The translations under genes were made by a program, and so were the position numbers. From contig NC_079219.1 of NCBI RefSeq assembly GCF_029633865.1, forward strand, positions 57,378,046-57,442,045: a DNA stretch of 64,000 nt, given 5' to 3'. How positions within the stretch are numbered: position 1 is the stretch's first letter; each line of letters starts with the position of its first letter. Shown here piece after piece: positions 32,918 through 44,900 of this stretch. The notes beneath the pieces were generated by a model. The model worked only from the letters and a program-made list of their open reading frames with translations, did no database searches and was not told where the DNA came from. Origin of the DNA: Lampris incognitus. Its lineage: Eukaryota > Chordata > Actinopteri > Lampriformes > Lampridae.

Positions 32918-35900
32918 TTGGCTATTGGCTGCTCCCATTAGGGGTCGCCACAGCAGCTCATCCGTTTCCATCTCTTCCTGTCCTCTGCATCTTCCTCTGT
33001 CACACCAGCCACCTGCATGTCCTCCCTCACCACATCCATAAACCTCCTCTTTGGCCTTCCTCTTTTCCTCTTCCCTGACACATCCATATTCAGCATCCTT
33101 CTCCCAATATACCCAGCGTCTCTCCTCTGCACATGTTCAAACCATCTCAGTCTTGCCTCTCTTGCTTTGTCTCCAAACCGTCCAACCTGAGCTGTCCCTC
33201 TAATATACTCGTTCCTAATCCTGTCCTTCTTTGTCACTCCCAATGAAAATCTTATCATCTTCAACTCTGCCACCTCCAGCTCCACCTCCTTTTCATCAGT
33301 GCCACTGCCTCCAAACCATACATCATAGCTGGTCTCACGACAATCTTGTAAACCTTCCCTTTCACTCTTGCTGGTACCATTCTGTCGCAAATCCCCTCTG
33401 ACGCTCTTCTCCACCCACTCCATCCTACACAGCATGTACAATCGTCCATTATTGTGAATTATCATTATTAATAATATTATTATGAATTATCCATCCATCC
33501 ATTATTCGAACCGCTTATCCTGCTCTCAGGGTCGTGGAGCTGCTGGAGCCTATCCCAGCAGTCATTGGGCGGCAGGCGGGGAGACACCATGTACAGGCTG
33601 CTAGGTCATCACAGGACAGAATGAATGATTATAATTGTACAGCAGTCTTCCTTCTTCAACTTTCACCATTTGATCCTTTGCTCTGCCTTCACTCTTCTTC
33701 TTCTTGGTCTCAAAAGTCATCCTACAGACCACTATCTGATGCTGCCTAGCTACGTTCTCCCCTGTCACCACCTTGCAGTCTCCAATCCCTTTCAGATCGT
33801 TCCTCTTACATAAGATATAGTCCACCTGTGTATACTTTTCCTCCACTCTTATACGTCACCCTGTGGTCCTCCCTCTTCTTGAAATATGTATTCACCACAG
33901 CCATTTCAATCCTTTTCACAAAATCCACAACCGTCTGTCCTTACACAGTCCTCTCCTTGACACCTGCCCATCACCTCCTCATCACCTCTGTTCCCTTCAC
34001 TATCATGCCCATTGAAGTTCGCTCCCATCACCACTCTCTCCTCCTTCATCCAACTCACAGAGCCACACATAAATTGTACCATCAAAATGTTTAGTCCGCG
34101 GTGGTGTAGCGGTTTAAGCGTCGGCTTTGTGTTGATGCAGTTGCCCATTGGGGACCGGGGTTCGCGCCTCGGTCTTGTCAGATCCGACTATGGCCGGACT
34201 CAATGAAGCAGCAATAATTGGCAATGCTGTCTTCGGGAGGGGGGCGGAGTCGGCTTGTGTTCGTCACATGAATGCATCTCTGTATGTGTCGGAAAAAGCA
34301 GTGGTTCGGCCTGGATTCGCCTTGTCACGAAAGTGGCGAGGCGTCTCCTTCGAGACGCATGCAGTACGAGGGTGGGTGTTTGAATTAAAATAGGGATCGA
34401 TTGGCCGCTAAATTGGGAGAAATCAGAAATAAATTTAAAAAAATGCAATGTAGACACCCGATGTAAAAACAAAATACAAACCCTTTTCAGAGTGAAGACT
34501 GAGACAGTTGATTGAGAATGGCAATAGAATGGCAGTCATCACCCGTCTCTCAAAGATTTAGTTTGTGATTTCTTTTTCACATCAGTAACCCTGCTGGCAA
34601 TTTTTACAAAGTTCAGCAATCTGTCTCCAACATCAGTGGTCATACACTGCCTGAGGTATTTCTGGCCACGTTGGCCTCGATACCGCAGTCTGCTGACAAA
34701 GACACAATCCTGTCTCTGTCCATCCTGCTGTGTCTCTACTGGAACTCTTTCCCTGTCCTCGGGCTTTCTTTTAACACTGCTTCCATCGTCTTGGTAAAGT
34801 CCTGTAACAGTAATCAAATTTCCATGCAAATGCGCAAATTTAGGATTTTTTTTTTTTAATTCGACAAAGAACACAAATGACTGTTTCAATCAAGCCGGTG
34901 GTATGCAAATAAACAGCCTCCCTGTGTGTAGTGTTAAAGTTCTCTTGAAATCAAAATAGAGTGTTTTAATTGATTTTTTTTTTTTTATATATCACATATG
35001 TCTTGCACTGATCGTCACCTATACACCAGTATGTGGCCCAAAGATGACAGAAAAGTCATTTTGTAGGTATTCTTTTTTTAATCAATGTCTTTATTTTCAA
35101 GTTAGATCACAAGTCCAACAGAACGAGAAACTTAACTAATCCCCCCACCACCCCCCAATTACCAGGCATAAACATACATAGCCAGACGTCCATAAAAAAA
35201 TGAATAACACAAATAGAACGAAATGACAAAAAATTGTTACGTTGTCATGCTGGCAGCTTCCATATCCTCAACAAAGGTTAAAAAATGCTGTAAAATAGTA
35301 TGAAATTTCCTAGTAGACCCTCTGACGGTATTTTTAATCTCCCATTTAAAATGGCACATGACTTCCCTGATCTACTGACTATATGTCGGTAGATTTGGGT
35401 CTTTCCATTTAAACAACATCAGTCTCGTGGCCAAGAATGAGCAGAATGCCAACATGCCAGTTTCCATTCTACTACAATGGGTGTCCACTGGGGCCACACC
35501 AAATACTGCGATGAATGCAGATGGCGCTACTGCTTTGTCAGATATCTAAGAGAAGGTCTCAAAGATGGTTTTTCTTTCTTGTCTTGCAAGGTTCATGTAC
35601 AGGGTGAAGGTTGGGGAGAGCTTGTGTGCAGAGGCCTCAGCCCCCAGCAAGAAGGCAGGCCGTCAGCTGGCTGCCGAGGAGGCAGTCAAGGAGTTGATGG
35701 CCGATGGAAAACTCCAGCTGAACAAGGTGAGAAGAGAGGGGACATACATTTTTATAAATACATTAGGACGGAGAATGATTTAGTATCCCCTGACGAGAAG
35801 AAAAGGTAGTTAGAAATCTGTTGAGTCCCCAAGCACTCTTGTAGTTTTTCATTTTGAAAACTCTATTCAGCATGTCCTCGCTGGCAGAATTCAGCATTTC

Positions 35901-38900
35901 TTCTCCACTGATTTTTTTTTTTAAGCTGTTTATCATTCACAACTTCCATTCCTTTCCTTTTGTGCAGCCCCAGTTGCCACTTGGTCCATCATCTGATAGT
36001 GAGGGAGGCAACTCTGGGCCTACCTGCCCCTCCTTACCCCCTCTGACAGCAGATGAGTTGCGTGCAGCCCATGAGGCCGGAGTAGGGGATCTTATTAACC
36101 ACCTGAACAATAATGCTGTGTCTGGTCTGCTGGAGTACGCTAGGGCCCGGGGCTTTGCTGCCGAGATCCGGCTGGTGAGCCAAGCCGGGCCGCCGCATGA
36201 GCCCAAGTATGTTGGCGTGTGAATGCAATTAAAGCACAAAGTGTGAGACCATGTGTCTGCATTTATACACTGGCTATAAAAGTCACCCATTCTGTCATCT
36301 AGTCTGCTTCTCATCCTATTTCTTTCTGCCATTCCTGCTCAGGTTCACCTACCAGGCCAAGCTGGGTGGGCGCTGGTTCCCTCCAGTGTGTGCATCCAAT
36401 AAGAAGCAGGGGAAACAGGAAGCAGCAGATGCTGCTCTGAGGGTTCTGATCGGTGAGGCTGAGAAGGCAGCTCGCACTGGGGAGCTTATCCCAGCAGAGG
36501 TACTGCTTTTTGCCTTTCTTCTTTTTTTTTTTTGATTACTTGATTTTTAGTCTTAATTTTTCAGCATTTCAAATGAACATGCATCATTAGAATATGTACA
36601 GATTGACTAATGAGCCCTGCGCAACATGATTATCAGGGTTGGGTTACAATGGAATACAACTAACAGCGTTATGTATTCAGAATACAAAAATTAAGTATCT
36701 ATATTTAGCCCACGTTATGTTTAGAGACACCGGGGTGTCTGCCCGCCTGCCGCCCAGTGACTGCTGGGATAGGCTCCAGCATCCCTGCCACCCTGAGAGC
36801 AGGATAAGCAATTTGGATAATGGATGGATGGATGGGCGTTTAGAGACACTGTTATTTAGATTAAAGTTACTTTATAAAATATATATTTTTAAATGCTTTT
36901 AGAATACTTCCCTCCTAAATCGGCGTCGGTGTTGTAGGTGAGACAATTTGTTCAAGTTGTGTTGGCGGGCGATCACGAGCTCATGTACAATTTGAAAACC
37001 AAATGGAAGGAAATTCTCTTAAAGGGCTGATTTAGGCTGCAGTCTGCTATTCAGCATTAATAAAACACATGGAAAACATTTAATGTATTGCAACAGATTT
37101 CCTCTCTGCATCACAGGTCATGTAATACGTTTGAGTGTGGTGTTCACCAGGGTTCCTATTCCAACCCTAGTGATTGGCAACATCTCATTTTGTCTCATTT
37201 TTGCCTTTCACTTCATCTGTTCCTCATCCTTGCTCTAGCTTCCAGTGAGCGGCAGCACTTTGCACGACCAGATAGCAATGTTGAGTCACCAGCGTTTCAA
37301 CGCCCTGACCACACGTATCCAGCACAGCCTTCTGGGACGCAAGATCCTGGCCACTATCATCATGAGGAGAGGGGAGGGCCTGGGGACTGTCGTCAGCCTG
37401 GGAACTGGTATATCATTGACACACCTACGAGCGTACTCCATGAAGCACAGTAAACAGGATATAGCAACAGGGAGTGAATAATGTAGTGTAAGGAGTAGAC
37501 GGGGAGGAATGAATACATTACGTTACAGTCATTTAGCCGACGCTTTATCCAAAGCGACTTACAATAAGTGCATTTGACGTAGGAAATCAGGAGAACTACT
37601 AGTCATCAGAGGTCATAGAGAATGATGGACTAGAGAATGATCGTGTATAGGCCTCCTAGTGTGAGACAGTTTTATGTTCTTCTGTGTTCAAAATAAAATG
37701 GAGCATCAGAAAGACACAAAACAAGGTTGTTGTCACTTAGCCGAGAGGTGTTAGTGTTTTGTTCTTTGACTGTTTATTGTTTTTTGCCATTAGGGAATCG
37801 CTGCGTTAAAGGAGAGGAGCTGAGCCTTAAAGGGGACACTGTTAACGACTGCCATGCAGAAATCATCTCCAGAAGAGGATTTGTCCGGTAGAAATAGATC
37901 TTGCCCTCATCAATTTTTCTCCCGAAGTTCTAAAAATACTCCCCTTCTTGCTCTCAGACCTCAATCTCCAGGACATTATTTATAAATCTAGCTCTCCCTC
38001 ATCTCCTTCCCTCCTCAGATTTCTGTACAGTGAGCTGCTGAAGCACTTCAACGATGCAGAGAACAGTATATTTGAGCTAGCTTCGGAAAACAAGCTCCAA
38101 ATCAAATCTGACATCACCTTTCACCTCTACATCAGGTGGGAATATCAAATGCCACCCCCATCAACCACCACCCTCTCCTCTATCCTGTCCTTTTTCACCT
38201 GGTTAGGTGCACCAGTGTTGTGGGCTTGGAACATGATTTCTACATACTAGGTGGTTTTAGTACATGTGGCAGCACAAACCAATATTAATCTTCTTTCATA
38301 CTATTGTCTTTGTATTTGTCCCAAGCACGGCACCATGTGGTGATGGAGCACTGTTTGATAAGTCGTGCAGTGAGACAGGTGATGAGGTGGAGGGTCACCA
38401 GCCTCTCTTTGAGAATGCCAAGCAGGGCAAACTCCGCACCAAGGTGGAGAATGGTGAGAGAAAACACCCAACACCTTCCACTTTCACTTACAAACACAAT
38501 CGCATGTCAATGTCACTGCCACTAGGTGTATACCGATACCAGTATCGGGTATCGGTCTGATACTGTCCTCATGTAGTCATACTCCTAAAACCAATCCGAT
38601 ACAACCGCATCCGATACCCAACTAGACAATTCCTGCTGAAATTGTGAAAAGTGAGCGGGGCCTTTTTTTCGCCATTCGTACGGGAAGAGGAGGAGGTGGA
38701 GCCAGGTAGACGAGGTGGAGCCAGATAGACAACATGGAGTGGCGGCCGAGAAACAGACGAACACGTCCATGTGTCATTTGTCCAAACGGAGCGAGAAATG
38801 AAAACATTACAAGCGTGTGTAACTTGGATGAGTGCAGACAGCCTAGGCATGGACGGAGTGCGTCACGTAGGGAGGGCGGAGCGGGGGTGTTTTTAACCTG

Positions 38901-41900
38901 CTACACCAACTGCGACTGTGTTGTGCGTGTGTGTGTGTGTGTGTGTGGTTGCATGCCAGCTGTGTATTCTGCTTCAACTTGTAAAAACTACATAGAACTG
39001 TAAAAAAAGTAGTCTGTTTAAAAATGGTTAAAATACATGCCTCGTTGTACCAGAGGCAATGCAATGCACCAACGCAACGTTGTGGGTTGATTTTTTTTTT
39101 TTAATTGCACATTAAAATAAATCAATCAAATCAACGTGTATCTGTGATCCCGTAGTTAAAACAACCTAGTTAAGTCAGTACCAGTTATTATAGCATAAAC
39201 TTCAAAACCCTGCATAACCACTGCAGTATCATTTGGCAAAACTCAGTAGGCACGCAGCAAACTCAGAAAACACAGCTGGCATGCAACACAGACATCAGTG
39301 CCATGTTTGTTCAGGAAAACACAAAGTTGAATGTTAAAATGTCAGCAACAACATCCTGTTGTTTATTCAGTTTGTTATAGTCAGAAAGTGAGGAATATCT
39401 AATGAAAATAAAACATGTTTTAAAGTCATTGTTGGAACTGTAATGTTATTAAGTACTCATATCGGTACTCGGTATCTGCAAGTACTCAAATGTACTTGCT
39501 CTGGAAAAAAAAGTGGTATCGGTGCATCCCCAACTACCACACATGGATACCAGTATGCAATGTAAATGTCACCACAACCTTGGTCTGCACTTGTGTGCCT
39601 GTGCTTGATATTATCCTGTCTGTGGTGCTGTTCCAGGTGAGGGAACTATCCCGGTGGAGTCGAGTGCCATCGTGCCCACCTGGGATGGCATTCAGCACGG
39701 CGAGAGACTCCGTACCATGAGCTGCAGCGATAAGATTATGCGCTGGAACGTACTTGGCCTGCAGGGGGCGCTGCTTAGCCACTTTATGCATCCCATCTAC
39801 CTGAGGTCCATCACTCTAGGTTAGACCCAACATTACGACCTACTGTGTGGTATTTTTGTGTCTGCTTGTGACTGAAATAACTTCAATGCCTGGCTTTTAC
39901 CTTCAGAGGTTTTGCATCTGATCTTTCTCTTGGACTTTGTCTTGGTCTTTACTGTTTTTGTCTGGTAGGTTATCTGTACAGCCACGGGCACCTGACACGG
40001 GCCGTCTGCTGTCGGCTCGCCAGAGATAACGAGAACTTTGCCCAGAGTCTGCCTCCTCCCTTCACGCTCAACCATCCAGAGGTATCGTCATGAGTTGTGG
40101 ATAGTTACTACGTGTTTACACTGGTTGGGGAAAATAGAAGTGACTCAATCTAAATTCATAACTTTTGCGACGCTGTTGTCAACAGTGTTTTTTGCTTTGG
40201 AGACCTTTTTCAAATTGGGCATTAAAAGACTGAACTTGTACAGATTTTCACATAAATGTAACCTAAAATACTCTCAGTGGCTTGGAGAACAGGGTTGGCA
40301 TTATGATCTTTGAACCCGCTGTTTTTAAAATCATGCAGGCTTGACTACACATCACCCGAGATGGACATGTATTGCAAAAGATGGCAGAAAAACCTGTCTT
40401 TGTACAGATAAATCTGGCAACACACTAGATTTATTTATTTTTTTTAATTTATTTCTGATTTTTCCCTTTTTTCTCCCAATTTAGTGGCCAATTGATCCCT
40501 ATTTTAATTCAAACACCCACCCTCATATTGCATGCGTTCGCCAACTGCATCTCTCCGGCCGGCAGTCTCGAAGGAGACGCCTCCCCACTTTCGTGACAAG
40601 GCGAATCCAAGCCGAACCACTGTTTTTCCGACACACACAGAGACGCATTCACATGACGAACACAAGCCGACTCCGCCCCCCTCCCGAAGACAGCGTTGCC
40701 AATGATTGCTGCTTCATCGAGTCCGGCCATAGTCGGATCTGACGAGCACGGGGCGCGAACCCCAGTCCCCAGTGGGCAACTGCATCGACACCAAGCCGAT
40801 GCTTAGACCGCTACGCCACCGCGGACCCAACACACTAGATTTTTGAAGTCCTAACCAACTAGGAAAATACATATTTAATGAAATGACTTTCATGAATCAC
40901 ACTGGAAGACAAGCACACTTGTTGAATACAGTCATGGAGGTGCACATACTTGCAGACAAGTTGGGACTTGTCCAGATTCCAGTCGTAAAAAGGAACTGTT
41001 TGATATTATCGTGACGTCTCCAGCTGGTCAAAAGCTGATGGGTTTTGAATCTGAAGCCCCACACAACAAGAGGAAATGTGCTGACTGTTCATGGTGACCT
41101 GCCCTATTTTGTACAGACTGGTGCAGGCTCTCCATGATCTTAAAACTCAGTCATAATGGCTAAATAGGGGTTATTATCAGCCCTAAAATCTTCTATTCTC
41201 TTCCTGGCCTAAGTAGCACAACTGCGTCGATAAATTCTTTAAAATCTGTCATCCTAAACACAGTTAGATGACTGTATGTCTGTGGATGGAAGTGACTAAT
41301 GTAATGGAAAAATATTATAAACTAGAAAGTTTCTGGAGAAACTGGGTGTGCCTGCTGCTTGGTGCCCTCGTAGCTTGAAAAGTACAAGATGTACCAACAA
41401 AATGTTTTCATAACGAGCATCACAAGACTTCAGTGAAGATGCTGATGTACCTTTAGTGTATAAGAGCTGTCGCAGTTTAAAAACTGCCATCATATCTTTT
41501 TTGCGGAGAGGGGGGATTTTTCTCCCCAATTGTACTTGGCCAATTACCCCACTTTTCCGAGCCGTCCCGGTCGATGCTCCACCCCCTCTGCCGACAGTGA
41601 GGAGTTTCACCAGGGGGACGTAGCGTGTGGGAGAATCACGCTATTCCCCCCAGTTCCCCCTCCCCCCTGTACAGGCGCCCCGACTGACCAGGACACATAC
41701 CCACATCCGGCTTCCCACCCGCAGACATGGCCAATTGTGTCTGTAGGGATGCTCGACCAAGCGGGAGGTAACATGGGGATTTGAACCGCTGGTCCTCGTG
41801 TTGGTAAGCAACAGAATAGACCGCTATGCTACCCGGACGCCCCATTGTCTCTGTTTTTGACAACAACTTAAGAGCTCAGTTTAACATGGCAGTCTATGGG

Positions 41901-44900
41901 AGTTTTGGTCAGCACTCTCTGTGCGTGGAGGTGATTTATTCAAAAGCCATAAGTAATGTTACAATGAGCGTCACACTGGGTGAGAGAGGACAAATTTCTC
42001 TACGTTGTGATATAAAAATTGTCCCTGACGGTGGGATATTGTGGGAATTAAGAGGTAAAAAGCTGTTTTTTGGGAAATTTTTCAGGGATGGCAGAGTGTG
42101 GGTCATGTGATATACTCTGAACGGTCCACCCAGTACACACCCATTATAAACTCTGAAACTATCTAAAAAAAAAGCATAAAACTTAAACTACGATTTCGCA
42201 AAAACCGTACTAGATATCAAAATATCGATTTTAGCTCAACAAAGTCTGAAGTTTTGTGACCTGTTTAAAGTTCCTACGTTAAACTATGACAGAGTAATGT
42301 GTCTCCAAAGAAGGATGGGTTTGATTATTTTCACCACTCCATTGTTTTTCTATGAGAGATTTTTCAGTTTCTTTGCAATATTCGTCACCATGGTTACTCG
42401 ACTCGCTGAGAAAAGTCATAGCAGACCATTCCCGATCGAACTGCGTGTTTTGGTTTTTCTCAAAGCTGCAGGATGAAGAAATCAGTATGACGAATAATGT
42501 CTTCATGCATGCTCAATGATCCAGGTAAGAAAATCATAGAAAGGTGAATCAGTTCATCTGGACACAACGTTTACTGAGAGAGACGTTTCATCATCATCTA
42601 AGTGACCCCTTCAGTCTCAACTGACTGCAGGTATCCCCAACCTTATAAACAATACAGTGGCTTAACAGCCAAACCAACCATCAGTTTCATATGCAAATTA
42701 CCGTGACCATTAACTAGAGTTACAATGGCCATGTGTACTATTCACAGAGGGTTGGGGAATAGTTGGAATCACAGCATTGTAAGATGTACACTTAGGCCCC
42801 CCCCTCCCCTTAGTTCAGGGATGGTCCTTCCCTCTTCACATAGGTGGCCTCTTTGACTCCCCGTTCAAACCAGCGTTCCTCCCTATCAAGGATGTGCACA
42901 TCCTCATCCCTGAAAGAGTGGCCACTGACCTGTAGATGGTGCAGACTGTGGAGTCCTGGCCTGACGTGTTAGCTCTCCTGTGTTGTGCCATCCTCTTGGC
43001 CAGCATCTGTTTGGTTTCCCCAACGTACAACTCACGGCAATCATCCTGGCACTTAACAGTGTACACTATATTGCTTTGTTTGTGTCGGGGGACCTGATCC
43101 TTTGGGTGGACCAACTTCTGGCGCAGCATGTTTTGGGGTTTGAAAGTAACTGAGACGTGGTGTTTGGAAAATCCGCATCTCAACTGTTCTGAAACTCCCG
43201 CCACATGTGGTCGGTGAAATGTACATCCTGAGATTTAATTTAACCCAGGTGTCGTCCACAAATCTGAACCAATGGCTAGGTGGTGTCCCTGGATAGGAAG
43301 GACATCAGAGCCTCTTTGCTACTTCCTCCATATACAAGTTGGCCACTGCAGGTGAGACTGGGGAACTCACAGCACACCCATGTTTCTGGCTATAGTGCTG
43401 CCCCCTGTACGTGAAGTACGTGGACTGAAGACACAAGCTTCAGGAGCAGACACACTTGGTCAGTGTTAAGGATGGTGCTATTGCTAAGGGTGGGGTTGTC
43501 CTGTAATTTCATACGGACTACCTCCACTGCTTCATCAACAGGAACACATGATGAGACCTAACATCATAAGAGCCCATTGTTTTATCCGCCTCCATAATGA
43601 TGTCCCTCGCCTTATCCACAAAATCCATAGTGTTCTGAATGTGATGTTCATTGCTGTCTACCAACGGGGTAAGAACAGATGCCAGAAACTTAGAGATGTT
43701 ATAGGTCACTGAGTTAATCATACTAACAATAGGCTGTGATGGCACATCCTGTTTATGTATCTTAGGTAACCCATACAGACTAGGTGTAGCTTCCCCTGAG
43801 TATAATCTGTAGTACAAAATTCTGTCAATAGCGTTGTTCTGACTGTTCTAACAGCTTCAGACAATCTTATCGCCTTTTTCTTGTGACAACTGCCTGGATC
43901 TCCTTTCGGGGGCTCATAAGTATTCATGTCGCTAAGTAACGTCATGACTTTTTCATGATAGTCTGTCTGGTTTAACACAACAGTGCATCTTCCTATGTCT
44001 GCTGGAAGGATGATGATGTTATTGTCCTTGTCGTGAGAGCTTTCATCTCGTCCCTGCTGATGTTATACGGCGGCGCCTTCGCGTTGCTGAGGCAGGCCGA
44101 AACTTTCATCCACAGTTGCTCCGAATTGTACGTCGGGGAAACCAAACAGACGCTGGCCAAGAGGATGGCACAACACAGGAGAGCTAACACGTCAGGCCAG
44201 GGCTCCACAGTCTACACCTCTACAGGCCAGTAGCTACTCTTTCAAGGATGAGGATGTGCACATCCTTGATAGGGAGGAACGCTGGTGTGAACAGGGAGTC
44301 AAAGAGGCCATCTATGTGAAGAGGGAACAACCATCCCTGAACCAAGGGGGGGGGGGGGCACGCGTGCGCTAAGAGTACATCTTAGGGCCCTGACACACCA
44401 GGCCAATGGTCGGCCATCGGCCAATATCAGGCCGTCAGTGAGCATCTGTGACCCTAGTTTTTGCGGTGTGTCCCGCACCGTGGGCACTAGTCGGACCCCT
44501 GTCAGCAGCTTTTTGGCTGATTCAGCATGTTGAATCGGGGGAGCCCGTCGATGAGAGAGATCACTCTGATTGGCTGTTCAGTTTGGCAAATCAGTGCTGC
44601 GCTAGCGGATCAGGGCCGCCGGCTGTAGTCCTTGCAGTGTGTTCGAGTGCTACTTTTTGGCCCAGATGGCAGGCGATGCGAGGCGACGCAACAGTCGGCC
44701 TTCGTCGCCGCTAGTCGGTTTGGTGTGTCTGGGCCCTTCCAGTTTGCGTACGAAAGCGATCGCTGGTTTGGGTCGTTATGCCACTGTGTTGTTTATAAGG
44801 GTGGGGGTGCCTGCAGTCAGTTGAGACTGAAGGGGTCACTTAGATGATGATGAAATGTTTCTCTCAATAAACGTGTCCACATGAACTGATTCAACTTTCT

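Noticed and set aside
42836-43978. Penelope RT and GIY-YIG frames as a host gene nested in adar
   Set aside because: Frames are broken and the sequence is repeated in the window with mobile-element ends.
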